Of a stretch of DNA of 64,000 nt, positions 1 to 11,484 are shown in pieces (position 1 is the first letter of the stretch; each line of letters opens with the position of its first letter). A model generated the notes under the pieces. It saw only the letters and a list, made by a program, of their open reading frames with translations. It was not told the DNA's origin and did not search any database. This stretch comes from Brachionus manjavacas (lineage: Eukaryota; Rotifera; Eurotatoria; Ploima; Brachionidae): NCBI GenBank assembly GCA_019054805.1, contig JAHQIY010000001.1, forward strand, positions 11,794,501 through 11,858,500, written 5' to 3'. The translations under genes were made by a program, and so were the position numbers.

Positions 1-1069
1 CAGTAGGATTTAAATAAAATGACCTTATTTTATATTAAAGTAAAGAATATTTCCTAAACTATAGCAAATTGATAAAAAATACGTGCAATAATACTCAGAA
101 CTATTATTTTTGACATCAAATGAGTTTTCGATTGAATTTTTCACAAAAATATCAAAAGCCTGTTTTCATTTAGCCAAAGAAAAAATTTTTCAAAGTGTTT
201 AAAAAGTTTGTTTTAAATGCTTGAAAACTTCTATTCCAAAAACAATCGAAACATTTTTCGAGGCATAAACATGAAATAGACAACGAACCCTCACAAGGTA
301 TCAAAGAAGGCGCCTGAAAAACAATATAAATAATTTTTGTTTTAATTTTTTGGTTTATTTTTATCAATTTTTTTTGTATTAAACTTTTTGTTAATAATTT
401 TCAACACAAAAATAAAAAAAAGACATTATTGATTAGAAATAAAATTTTGAGCAATAAAATAAATAAACAAAACATTTTGTCTAAGACTAAATTAATAATT
501 TTAGAAATACAGGTGATATTAAGTCTTTTTCGAGTAACTGATTTATTTGATGCTGAATAAAAATTACGGATTCATTGATATCCTTTTTCTTGCATACTGG
601 AGAGAGAGTTTAAGTTGTAGAAATAATTTAAAATTTTTAAACTTCATTTAGAATAAGAACAATTTAAACATGTTAGCATTTCTTTGGTAAAAATAGAATG
701 TACAAGGCATCTCAAAGAAAACTAAAGTACGAAGGTTTTCATTTTTGAGTTAATATCATTTGTTCCAAAAATTTTCACTGAAGATGCTAGCAAAAAACGC
801 TTTTATACCAAGTTGATGGCAGATGAAAAAATAAAAAAAACCTTTATTTCAAAGTCTAATAAAACTGAGGCTAAAAAGAAGAACTTAAAAATCGAGCAAC
901 CTATTAAATTATATATTTTTTAAGTTAAAAGAAAACATGCACTGATTACAGAACAGAGAACAAAAAGTTCAGATGCTTGCTAAGATAGCTGAATTAAAGA
1001 GTTTGGTGAGAAGCTTGATCGATTTAGGGTCATGTTAACAACAAAATTAAAGACAAAAAGTGGTGATTA
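1..1069. other. AT-rich intergenic stretch
   Basis: No gene could be supported here. The 770-922 stretch reads open on the + strand as a lysine-rich peptide of about 50 residues ending in a stop; it could be a transposon relic, but no motif is recognisable. The rest is A/T runs. Confidence 0.5.
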
Positions 1070-1190
1070 CAGTAGAATCCCTCAAAAGTGAACACTCGCC
1101 GTCGCAAGGGATTTTTGTTCATTCATAGGGCTGTTTACATTTGAGGATGCTCTCTCAAAAGTGAACTGTTCACTTTTGTGAGATTAATAA
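1070..1190 (+). repeat. Possible left terminus of the Tigger-like element
   Basis: A sequence beginning CAGTAGAATCCCTCAAAAGT, preceded by TA, lies about 250 bp upstream of the dead Tigger-like transposase. CAGT-plus-CCTC starts are usual for pogo/Tigger termini, which insert at TA. A second CTCAAAAGTGAAC motif and its inverted copy follow at about 1153-1182, giving a sub-terminal hairpin. I could not find a matching right terminus downstream, so the element limits are uncertain. Confidence 0.35.
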
Positions 1191-1470
1191 ATGTTAAGTT
1201 AATTTTTGTGTAAAACAAAAATAAAAATAAAAAATAAGACCATGTATTCATTTAAGTATCAGTTGAATGATGATAAAATTAATGCAAAAATTTGAATCTC
1301 AAAATTAATCTCTAATTAGAAAAATGTCAGCATCCAAGTTGAATAACTATAATAAACTAACCATGGAGGAAAAATATAGACTTATTCAAGTAGCAGGTCA
1401 AAAAAATAGTTCTCAACGGAGTTTAGCACAAGAATTTAAATTATCACTTAGAGCAGTTAATAAAATACTT

Positions 1471-1532
1471 AAACAAAAATATGACATCATAGAAATCTAT
1501 AAAACAAAAATATGACATCATAGAAATCTATA
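1471..1532 (+). repeat. 31-bp perfect tandem duplication
   Basis: Two exact copies of a 31-bp unit starting AAACAAAAATATGACATCAT sit back to back (1471-1501 and 1502-1532). Since 31 is not a multiple of three, the duplication breaks the Tigger-like transposase frame; skipping one copy restores an open frame into the second DNA-binding segment. Confidence 0.9.
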
Positions 1533-2002
1533 AAACGAGTCTAAACGTTGAAAATAGAAATCAATGCAATATTCGTAAACATCCTAATCAAAAGTTAAAT
1601 GAAGCAATACTTAAGTTCTATAATACGGCTCGAGCTCGCGGTGTGACATTTTCTGGTACAATTATTAAAGAACAAGCTTTAGAGTATGCTAAACAATTAG
1701 GATTAAACGATTTTAAAGCGTCTGACGGGTAACTGTCTAGATTTAAAGCCAGACATTCGATAACTTTTCGTAGTATTACAGGTGAAGCAGCAGATGTTGA
1801 TATAAAATTGGTCGACGTCTGGAAAAAAAGAATACCAGATATTTGTTCATCTTATACAATAGAAAATATTTTTAATGCAGACGAAAGTGGTAATTTTTTC
1901 CGTCAGTTATGTCGTAAAACATTAGCTAACAAGGATGACAAATGTTTAGGTGGTAAATATGCTAAAGATCGTATAACAGTTTTACTATGTGCAAGTGCAG
2001 TT

Positions 2003-2838
2003 AATAATAATAATAATAAATTAAGTCATAGCAGGGAATCACCCTGCAAGCAATCCAAAACAACTTGAATCGCTATGATGACTGGTTGTGCGTTTGGCAA
2101 GAAGGAATGTGGGACGATGAGTTTTCTAGCTAAGGCCACTCCAGTCCTAGCGTAAACGCTTCTGGGGAGTGCCCAGGCCTTCGACTCACCGTCTCACTGA
2201 CTGGGCCATGGTTGGTCGTTGAGGTTTAGGTGGTGGTGGTGTTCGTGCGGGCAAGATGTATGTCGAGGCGGGCCTTGAAGCTGTTAAGGGTTGGAGCGTT
2301 GACTGTCGAGGACGCGAGGTTGTTCCAGATAGATGCAACTCTGTTATTTAGGAAGTTTGTTCGCGCCGGGCAGTTGGATAGTTGGACAAAAAGGCGTTTT
2401 TTGTGACCCCTGATTGCGTTGGCTGGGCCGTGGCAGGCGATGGACGACATAAAATTGGTTGAGGCTAGCCATTTGACGTCAAGTAGTCCATTTGCGATCT
2501 TGTAGTGGGAGATGAGATCATCCCTTGATATGCGTGATTCGAGGGTGGTTAGGTTCAGGATGGTGAGTCTGTCTTGGTAGCTACGGTCTCTGATGCGGCC
2601 TACTAGTTTGGTTGCTCTCCTTTGGATGTTTTCGATGATCCTTACATCTGCTCGTCTATGGGGATTCCATACTGAGGTGGCATATTCGAGGTGGGGTCGG
2701 ACAAAAGCAGTGTATAGGGACTTGAAGGATTGAGGATTCCAGGCATGGAAGGCCTGGCGGAGTTGTCCAAGAATGGAGTTGGCTTTGGCCGCCGAGTGTT
2801 GGCAGTGGGTTCTCCATTTCAGGTTTATATTCTCAGTT
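2003..2838 (-). mobile_element. GC-rich LINE (CR1/L2-like) 3' fragment
   Basis: The minus strand is open from about 2833 to a stop at 2226 and encodes the C-terminal part of a non-LTR retrotransposon polyprotein after the reverse-transcriptase core: VRPHLEYATSVWNP, then IQRRATKLVGR, and a final FLNNRVASIWNNL block. A roughly 220-bp 3' UTR follows and ends in a (TTA)n tail (AAT repeats on + at 2003-2021). Base composition is visibly GC-rich against the AT-rich surroundings. CAGTT at 1998-2002 and 2834-2838 may be a short target-site duplication. It is 5'-truncated and lies inside the Tigger transposase. Confidence 0.85.
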
Positions 2839-3447
2839 GGTGAGAAAATAAAACCATTGGTTATTGGTAAAGCTAAACAACCAAGATGTTTTGGTAGAAT
2901 GTTGCATTCAGAGCTACCTACTAAATAAATGGAGTAACAAAGCTTGGATGACTACTGATATTTTTCAAGACTGGCTCAAAGAGTTAAATAATGAAATGAT
3001 TAAAAAAGAACGGCGAATTCTTCTTTTTATAGACAACGCACCATCTCATACAGAACTTGAATTATCAAATGTAAAAATTATTTTTTTCCCACCAAACACT
3101 ACTTCGAAGCTACAGCCTTTGGATCAAGGGATCATTCAAAATTTCAAGGTTTTTTATAGGAAGTTTTTAGTAAAAAAAATTTTGCAGATTATTGAGCTCG
3201 AGGTCACAGGATCAGCTTTCCAGTTGTGTTCTCAATTTACTGTATTAGATGCTATTAACTGGACAAATCAAGCTTGGGAAAAAGTAACCAAAGAAACTAT
3301 TTCTAACTGCTTTAGAGCATGTGGTTTTTTGATAATTTTCAACGTGAATTAGCAGCTTATAATATTGAGACGGATGATGAATTTGGTGAATTACTTGAAG
3401 ACGTAAACAGAGCAAATAAAATGGAATTGAATCCTCCATCTTTATGA

Positions 3448-4245
3448 TGGTTTAAATTAAACAGTATATCCTGGTCACTGAATATTTATTTTAGATTTAC
3501 AATAGTAAAAATTTAATTTCATTTTATTCGATTCACCTAAGATCTCAATAAAGATCGCCTTTTGTTAATGAAATGGTGAAGAATATCTTTTCTCATATTT
3601 GGATGGACAACTAATTGATACCTTAACTGGTTTACACAAAGAGGTATGCAGGATCTTTAAGGAAAATCGCCTGATATGACGCCCCAATCGCCTCTGCCAA
3701 AAAATTTACAAATTTGATAAATATTTACTAAGAATTTACTGAAAAAAAAATCAGGTAAAGGCGATCTGGTCGCGCCCCAATTTTTGAATGAAAAAAGGAC
3801 CAAATAATAAATTAACAGATACATTTGTTAAAAGAAGATAAAAATATAAAAAAATATTTTAAATGTATTAAATTAGCTATCTCTTTGTTCGAATTGGATT
3901 ATTTTGAAAATCTGATTTCGTTGAAATTGACCTTTTTATTGTAGCTTGTGTATTGTTATGCGAATTATCTATCTCTACGTCAGTGTCATTTAAAATAGGG
4001 ATTTAGATTTTTTTTAATTTCTAATCAGGTTGTATTATACTTGCTTTATCAAAAACACCAACACCAATAAAATAAACTGTTGCTGCTACAGAACCCTTTT
4101 CAATTAAAAAAATCGATCTTTGAGTGAGAAATTAACTTGATCCTAAAACTAACACTTAAAAATTAAAAAAAATAATTAATAAATTAAAAAAAGCTTTATT
4201 AAAAAAAAAAAAAGATTTTGACATAAAATGAGATGATGGTTTTTT
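3448..4245. other. Intergenic, with a small inverted repeat
   Basis: No gene seen. AGATCGCCTTT at about 3551 recurs inverted at about 3761, bounding a ~220-bp stretch that includes an unusually GC-rich patch (3670-3710); this could be a worn MITE. The remainder is A/T runs up to the end of the SLC5 gene. Confidence 0.35.
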
Positions 4246-6150
4246 CTAAAAACGACTGATTTGATCGACTGTTTGTTTTTGATTTTGTTTTTCCATTTTG
4301 AAAAGTCTATAAATGTACAAATAAGGCTTTCGTTGTTCACTATATTTGTGGTCAGCGTCCAAGCTTCTCGTTTTAATAATCGAATAAATTAAACTAAACA
4401 AAGAACCAAATACATTCATGAACAATAAGCTGAATAGACAATACCAAATGGGAGCGACAGAGTAAAGGTAAGCCAGCGCGGGATTCTTTGGGTAATAGTC
4501 GTCACTTGTCAGAGACACTAGTTCAGTTGGAGCATTTGTGTATTGCAGATTAAGTGGCGACATATTCGAATGATAAGTGGTGTTGCATTGGGAAATGTCC
4601 GGCGCAAACTCTTGAGATTTGAGACGGCTGAAAAAACACCTCCTAAAGCCAGCCAGAAATTGATGGCCAAATTGCAGACCAAAGCCGACATGGCACCAAC
4701 GTCATTTGCATATGGATTAAAGGCAGACAAAAAGAACAGGCCCAAAATGGGAGAATGAATTGTGTTGTTGAAAATAAAGAATAAGGAAAGCATTGAATTT
4801 TGTAAATAGCGAAAGCCGATCGAAACGCCAGTGCTGAGCATGCCCAAAGTAATGATACAAGTTATTTTTGTCCAGTGAACAATGGAATCGTTGTCTTTCA
4901 AAGAATTGAAAAAATCAAAAATCATGGGTTTAATTATTTCAGTGACTATGGTGTGACCACATAGGGATAAGCCCATTGAATGCTGCACAACTGAATAGGC
5001 AATGATGGAGGCAAAAGTGAGGCCAGCAAATGAAGGCACGTGTTCGGACAGCACATTGTAAATCCAGTATGTGCCCAGTTGGTTTTTTTGGACAAGCTTT
5101 TGACTTGCGATCGGATCGCACTCGTAGAAATACACAAAACAAAATATGCCGCCGGATATTAGCAAAATGAAATTGATAAAAACCATGAATGGAAAATTTG
5201 AAATGACCAAAAAGCGAGACCTTTGCTTACCAGGTATATTTCTGTATCGGATAAAATTTGGCAAGAGCAACGAATGAAAGCAAGTCCATGGAATAGAAAG
5301 AGAAATGGACTGATTTAAAATTGTGTATCGAGTGGTAAAGTCGACACTGGTGTCAAAAAAAATTGTTCGACTATTGTTCACGGCCAATTTCCACATTTCA
5401 CTGGCACTGAACCTCTCGTTCTTGGTAATGGTCAGTACCAATGTCAAAATGAGACCTGCACTCAGAACACAAAACTGAAAGACATTTGTCTTGGTTGATT
5501 GTGTAAATCCTCCGATGGTGCTTCCAATAATCGAATAGATTCCGATCAGAATTGAAGACACCCACAATGGCACTTCGGGTATCAGAGTGCTGAGAAGGAC
5601 TGCACATCCCCATAGATAAAGTGAGAGGAAAAAAGTAAAACAACATGCCAGCGCTAGCAGTCAATGCTCTCACATATTTTTTGTTGAGGTAGCGCCGCTC
5701 AAAATACTGATATGGTGTGCTGATGTCCTCCTCCAGACTATACATAAAAGGATGCACAATCACAAATGCATACACAAAGCCCAGTGTTATTGAAATTATG
5801 TTGCCCACCATTCTGACACCGTACAAGTACGACTCGGCAAGAGAGCCGACCACAAGAAAGGCCGAGTTAAAAGTCATGCAATAATTCACTATCACTTTGA
5901 AATACTTGGAAAAATGCTGCTTTCCATCGTAAGCTTCCAGTTTTTCCTCTGTGCCATCCTCATTTTTGATCACAATTCCGCTCTCGGCTATCTTATTGAT
6001 CAACTCTTCCCTTGAATGATATGTCTCTGACAATGTTTTCATTATTTTCTTCTTCTTCAAATAAAGACGATGTTTGTCCACTGTTTTAACAGTTGACAAC
6101 ATTGTAAATCCGATCACAAACACACAAAATCCAATTTGTTCCCAATACAT
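4246..6150 (-). CDS. SLC5 sodium/solute symporter (SMCT-like), two frame breaks
   Basis: Multi-pass membrane protein of the SLC5 sodium:solute symporter family, closest in appearance to the monocarboxylate/multivitamin branch. In order: N-terminal helix (6150-6090), the VVGSLAESYLYG segment typical of SLC5 helix 2, ERRY before the next helix, the IGGFTQSTKTNVFQ loop (normally GGLKAVIWTDVFQ), later helices, and an extracellular CNTTYHSN sequon before the last helix. About 635 codons in one exon, the usual family length. The frame changes twice, each time at a six-base A run on the + strand (5629-5634 and 4631-4636); one base removed at the first and one added at the second gives one continuous protein. 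The sodium-site helix reads VVQHSMG where many members have a Ser pair. Either a functional gene with homopolymer sequence errors or a very recent pseudogene. Confidence 0.85.
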
Positions 6151-7067
6151 TGTGAAAGTGATTTCAAGATTTTTTATTTTTAAATTTTATTTAACTAGAT
6201 TTATGTCTATCTATTAATATTTTTGGAATATTAATAGTTAGTTTTCTCGTTGTTCTATTTTTACTAATTAAATTAATTAGTCTGAAATTAGATTCCAATA
6301 GTGAAAATTTTAATCATTTAAAAAACATACAATTAACATTGAAAATGCTTTTAAAAATTCTTGCATTTTATCAATGATAGAATTATTTAATTTAAAGAAA
6401 ATTTTAGTTTCTCAAAATTGTTTTTTTCTAATTTAAGTAATTTTTTTCTTTCCTTATTTTAATTTTTGAAATCTTTTTAAACATAATTGGTAATTTTTCG
6501 CAATAAATGGTTCTTTTCCACTTTTTCTTAATACTTCGATTCTTGGTGCTATTTGACTTGAAAGTTTAAATAAGAAAAGTGCTCTAAAAAGAACATTTTT
6601 GCTAAAAAATTTTTTCTCCGAAATTTTACGTGATACAACCACATAAATATTGAAGAAAACAAAATAAGGTAAAATCAACAAATTAAAAAGAAATGTTACT
6701 TAATAAATACTATTGCAATTAATTATTTATTTTATTTTTTTTGATAAGTTTTGACTTTTCAATAAGATTTGTAAAAAAATTTCAAAATAAAGTTAATTTT
6801 TCATTGTTTAACTTTTTTTATTATTTATTTAAGAAGCGAAACTTTTCAAAAGTTTAGCATTTCATTGATTTTAAAAAAATCGATTTAATTTTCGCCAAAA
6901 GACGACTTTTAAAAATAGATAAAAAATGTTCAAAATTTACATATAGATATATAATTTAAAAAAGCATTTAAGAGGTTAAGCTACCAATTAGTTATCCATT
7001 TTTGGTTTTCTTGTATCTTTTCTTGTTTTTGAGCGCAATAAGAGAGCTTTACCCGGTTGGTCAAGTT
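6151..7067. other. AT-rich intergenic; one weak minus-strand ORF
   Basis: A minus-strand open stretch at 6454-6681 encodes a basic peptide containing APRIEVLRKSGKEPF and ends in a stop. It looks somewhat protein-like but has no family match I recognise and no clear splice acceptor. Nothing else is supported between the SLC5 start and the LINE fragment at 7068. Confidence 0.25.
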
Positions 7068-7319
7068 TTAGTAATTCTCTGATCCGTTTACCATTTCGAT
7101 GCATTTAAAACATGGAAAATTAAAGCTTTGTGCGAACAACCTTGAAGACAATGGTCCACCTCGCTTGATACCAACGAAGGTTCTAAATGTCTCGGATATA
7201 AATAGATCAGAGTTGTTTAAAAGTCCCAAAAAAAAGCCCAAGTCCGGCTTTAAAATTTTAAACAAGTGCATCACATGCTTGGCTTCCATGCTAACCAACT
7301 GGGTCGGCAAAAATATCAT
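7068..7319 (-). mobile_element. LINE reverse-transcriptase fragment (short)
   Basis: The minus strand reads as a piece of a reverse transcriptase: FKILKPDLGFFLGLL, then VGIKRGGPLSSRLFA, which resembles the conserved GVRQGGPLSPLLF block before the catalytic YADD. No YADD follows and both ends are truncated. The opposite-strand open frame over the same bases is a shadow. Composition is somewhat less AT-rich than its flanks. Confidence 0.4.
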
Positions 7320-8109
7320 TTTTCCGCAACAATAACTTGGAATTTGTCCCTGATTCTGACTGATGGATTCCCGATAAATAAAAATGGCTTATATTTTTTG
7401 GGGGTGACAAATTAAATTTTTTTAAGATGACAAAAATAACTAAATTTCAATAAAAATCATAGAAATCAAAAAAATTTTTTATTTTAGTGTAAATTTGAAT
7501 ATCAAAAAATCTAGATAATTTACATTTTTTTTATAAAAGATGCTCATTGAAAATAACTGGACAATGGAAAATTAATAGGCGAAACAGAACTTTTCTTAAC
7601 TGGAATTTTAGCCAAAAAGTCTTCACATTCATTGAATCCAAAAAATTTCACGATCATGTTAAGCAATAAAAAATGACTGGAAAAAAATGCTTTCACAGTA
7701 GTTGAGAATTAGGCGGAAATTTTCGTCATCTTTTGTTAAATATTATTTTCCCAGAATAATTACTCTGCATAAATGGAAAAACATGAAAATTTATTTGATT
7801 GATTTGTAAAACCGGAGAAAAAATTGACTTTCGAGTAGTCAAGACAATTTATTATTTTAAAATACTTTAAGAATTTTCTAATCATAATATTCATCGTGAG
7901 AAAAAAAAGAAAAGTTATTGAAAAAAAAAAGTCCGGACTTGGATTATTTATTTGTTTTATCTGTGCCGAACTAAAGCTCCTTCAGTAAAAAAAAATAAAA
8001 TAAAATAAAAATGTAAAGAAAAAATATAAGAAAAATTAAAAATAAGTTAAAATATAATAAAAAGACAATAAAAATTGATAAATTGTAAGAGGTGACATGT
8101 GCAAAGTAT
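7320..8109. other. AT-rich stretch, no gene seen
   Basis: Only A/T-rich sequence was seen. The last 140 bp (7975-8095) may be the 3' UTR of the LINE copy that ends at 8110; it is rich in AAAAT repeats. Confidence 0.4.
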
Positions 8110-8480
8110 TTAAGTATTGAACAGTTCAGGAAAGAAAGAAGAAATAGTAAGATAGCAATTACACAATGGAGTTGGGTATTCAGCATACTTTGATTCATAA
8201 CCCGCTCTATACTCATCAACCAGCTTGACAACCAATGGAACAGAATGACGCAGTCCTCCCGCTACATACCTTTCGCTCAATTCAAAAAGTCGATTCGAGA
8301 CAGTTAAGAATTTAAGTTTATTAAAAGCCTCATGATGCAAATATTGGAAGGAGCATCATATTTAGTTGAAGTATAAAACGAACTGCTGAGTTTTGTAAGA
8401 CTTGAATTTTTTTAACGTTTGTCTCCAAAAATGAATTTATACACGGAAAAGAGTAATCAATTATAGATCCGATTAAATTT
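8110..8480 (-). mobile_element. Outer LINE copy, C-terminal part
   Basis: Minus-strand C-terminal end of a jockey/I-like non-LTR retrotransposon protein. It reads SIIDYSFPCINSF, then KIQVLQNSAVRFIL, and, after small frame changes, RLFELSERYVAGGL with the final LVDEY block before the stop at 8110. It is the continuation of the piece at 9646-10003; the two are separated by another LINE (about 8490-9645). A near-identical segment of about 55 bp is present at both junctions. Confidence 0.7.
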
Positions 8481-8489
8481 ATTTTATTA

Positions 8490-9645
8490 TTTAAAATATA
8501 ATTTAGAGGGAGTAGATCCTCTTGGCAGCTCCGAACGGCGTAATGCCTTCTTTTCAGCCAGCCTGTAAGGAATATTTTTTTAATTTGTCACTGAAGCTTA
8601 TCAAAAACTGTACAGAATTTTTTTTGTGATTCATTAGGTTTTTTGAGAGGTAATCTTGGATTTCTTTTGCGATTAATTCATGTTGAGCTCTCGTTTTCAT
8701 AAATATAATGAATAATTGGTTTGATCTGTCTTCTTTTTTTTCAATTTTAAGTACTCTGCATAGTATCAATGCTTGTTTTTAGAAGAAAAAATTTTATAAT
8801 TCTCAGAATCCTGTTTTGTATTTTTTGTAGTTTGAGCATTATTTTTTCTGTTCCCGAACTTAAAATAATGAAACAATAGTCAAACAACGAGCGGATTAGA
8901 GTTTTATAGAGGGTTAAAATTGATTCTTAGGGATGAACTCCATTTAGAGCTATTAATTTTTCGAATTAGATTCATTTTTGAATTCTTTTTCTTTATGACG
9001 TCTTGTGGATGTGCTGTGTAGGCAAGGCTTGGTTACAGTTTGATGCTTAGAAAGGTTGGATTCTGCTTTAGTGGTATCTCTTCTTGCTCAATTTTGATAT
9101 TTAGCTTGTATTTTCTTTCGTAGTTGCATCTAGCACCAGTTCTTGTGAAAGTAGTGTGGCATGTTTTTATTTTATTTATTTTGAACCCCCATTTTTTGCA
9201 AAACTCTACGATTTTCTCTATTGCATCTTGAAGGAGACGCTCAATTTCTTTTTTAGAGGTTCTTGTAATCCATATGCAAAGATCATCCGCAAACAGTGCA
9301 ATTTTTACTTCCTTTTGGCATTTCTCACAGACTGTAGGCAATATCACTAAAGAAAAGAATAAACAGGGTCGGTGAAAGACAACTACCTTGAGGGACCCCA
9401 CAAGTTATTGACTTCTCAAATGAAAAGGTTTGATTCAAACAAACTTGAAATGATCGGTTACTTAGGAAATTTCTGATCCAGTTTAACAGCAAGTGCTGGA
9501 TATTTAAGCCTTTTAATTTGGCTATACAATGTGATGTTTTATCAAAGGCCTTCTCAAGGTCGAATAAAATAGCTCCGGTTAATTCATTTCGATTGAAGCC
9601 ATCAACGATCGATTGATTAATTCTAAGAATATGGTTTAATGTTTT
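8490..9645 (-). mobile_element. Inner LINE: reverse transcriptase and C-terminus
   Basis: Minus strand. The reverse-transcriptase core starts at about 9640 with ILFDLEKAFDK (motif A aspartate), followed by GVPQGSCLSPTLFILFF near 9400 and ALFADDLCIW (catalytic FADD) near 9300. After a stop and frame shift it continues as MNLIRKINSSKW, LYKTLIRSLFDYC (near 8890), QNRILRI and a C-terminal piece ending near 8554. A less AT-rich tail (8500-8560) ends in A/T repeats. It is 5'-truncated, has several frame breaks, and sits inside an older LINE of a related family. Confidence 0.75.
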
Positions 9646-10003
9646 TCTCCGAAAATGAATTCAGACACGGAAAAGAGTAATCAATTATAGATCCGATTAA
9701 AGATTTATATAGGTTTCCTAGTGTGTAATAATTAAGACCCCATTTTTTGTTTGACAATATTTTTATTAAGTTCAACCGTGAACTACAACGCTGTTTTATT
9801 TCATCAACCATTGGGGTAAAGGTTTATTTTGAATCAAATTTTATACCTAAAAACTTTATTTCCTTTTGACTCTCTATTTTATTTTCATATATTTTTAATT
9901 TTAAGTCAATATTTTCCTTATTATATTTAATGAAGACAATGAAGCAAGACTTTTCAACAGATATTTTCATCTTCCACTTGGACTTGGACTTGACTTGAGT
10001 CTT
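9646..10003 (-). mobile_element. Outer LINE copy, upstream part
   Basis: Minus strand reads KWKMKISVEKSCF, then KEIKFLGIKFDSK, RLNLIKILSNKKWGL and LYKSLIGSIIDYSF, the post-YADD connection domain of a non-LTR reverse transcriptase, with one internal stop. The reading stops inside NSFSEKN, where the inner LINE begins; the same protein resumes near 8440. Just upstream (10090-10140) a short AFKAFDKV read suggests a further motif-A relic. Confidence 0.7.
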
Positions 10004-11484
10004 TTAAAAAACTCTGATATAGATAGCGTATAATACCTCATTAGTGTTAAAATCACACAACAAGGTAACCTGACTATTAGTTTTTCTCACATAAGCATCT
10101 GATGACTTTATCAAAGGCCTTGAACGCGTTTATCGCGCAAACAAATGTTTTTTTTTCTCACATCTTCCTAATGGTAATAGCGTTTGCACACGAACGCTTT
10201 TAAATTCAAACTCCTCCTTTCACAGTGAAGTTATTAATTTCCAAAATAGCTGCCTTCTCGTATATAATTTACAATGGGCGCGAAAGCATAATCGTCCTGG
10301 GATTAGACACTTTTTTTTTAGTCTTTTAACAGGGATTCTATAATTCCGCTATTTTTTATTTATTCTTTTTGAGTAAATATTCATGCAAAATAAATGTGCA
10401 AAACGCTCCCTTTAAATTTATCTTTTTTTCTTGAACTCTCAAATGTTTAAGCATTTGAAATTGTCACTAAAATTAAAATAAGAGTGTGATTTTTCATTTA
10501 TTAAAAAAAGAAAAATTAACTATAACTCTAAAAATAATAGGACTTATAGTATTAAACCCCCATTCTAAATATCACCCTCAGCATGGTCATGTTTTAGTTT
10601 AAATTTATAATAAAATTTTTAATAATTTTAAATTTCATATTGGTTCAAAAAAAGACTTCACCAAGTGGTCGAAATGAAGAAAAATATTTATTATTTATTT
10701 GAGTTTTCCCTAATTAATTCGTTCTGTGTTTAATCCAAAAATATGTTTTTTTTAAATTAGAAATAAATTACTTTATTTTGAGTTGAAAGATAACAATGCA
10801 ATATTTTTAATTTTAATCTTTTTAGAGATTAATTTTCTTCCTGTACAAACAACTAAAACACATCTATAAAATATTTTGTAGTGTGGTTGTAATAAATATA
10901 AAAAACCAAACATATAAATTAACACAAATATTATACCGAAATAAATTAAATAAAAATAATTTAAAGTTAATTTTTCGCCTAATAGAAAAGATGGAACGTA
11001 ATTTGCTGAATGTAATGGTCCTTTTTTTAAAAATGTGTTTTATTTTTTACAAAAACTACTGTTTGTGTCGTAGCACCTCAGTTGATTAAATTTTTACTTA
11101 ATTTGTTAATTTAAAAAAATCTCAATATACTCAAATTTTAGATATGAATAGGCAAAATCTTATAAATTTTGGAACATATACATATAATTGAAGAATTGAG
11201 GAAATTTTTTAGATATATGGAATTCGTCATCAATCGATCGCTAATAAATCAGATTGTTTTAAATTAAAGATAAATTACTTTTTCAATTTATTCGAGATTA
11301 TTTTTAAAAATAGAATAAAATTAAACATGAAATTAAATTACAGTTGTTTAGTTTCTTAGACGCTTTATCACATTAAACGAAATTTAGTATTTCATAATTT
11401 TAAGCATTGGGCGATAGGTTATCTAATTTTTCAATCAATTAAAATAAAATTTTCATTTAATTAATCAAAAACGTGTATTTAATA
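10004..11484. other. AT-rich intergenic before nuclease copy 1
   Basis: A slightly less AT-rich stretch (10070-10290) precedes long A/T-rich sequence. A + frame at 10883-11089 is open but low-complexity and lysine/asparagine-rich, so it is not called. No RNA gene or promoter was recognised until the conserved nuclease promoter block. Confidence 0.4.

Larger units (their letters stand above)
1324..3447 (+). pseudogene. Tigger/pogo-like DDE transposase, broken
   Basis: Reads as a CENP-B/Tigger family transposase: an N-terminal helix-turn-helix (about 1336-1480), a second CENP-B type DNA-binding segment (about 1540-1790), then a DDE core. Catalytic aspartates are seen in NADESG (near 1880), LFIDNAPSH (near 3040) and LQPLDQGI (near 3120), a DD29D spacing normal for Tigger. 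It is dead: a 31-bp tandem duplication at 1471-1532 shifts the frame, a stop follows near 1730, a LINE fragment sits at about 2003-2838 inside the catalytic domain, and further frame changes occur near 2925 and 3340. The frame and the typical LVIGK...PRCF segment resume right after the LINE, so the insertion is later than the transposase. Ends at a stop after MELNPPSL. Confidence 0.85.

Noticed and set aside
5590-5640. Programmed ribosomal frameshift in SLC5
   Set aside because: Two shifts of opposite sign at simple A/T runs, with the same pattern in unrelated genes, point to sequence error or mutation rather than a programmed site.
7099-7335. + strand open frame overlapping the 7.1-kb LINE fragment
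   Set aside because: The opposite strand carries the reverse-transcriptase GGPLS block; this frame has no motif.
10883-11089. Small + strand ORF
   Set aside because: Low-complexity Lys/Asn-rich translation of AT-rich DNA with no signal, motif or context.
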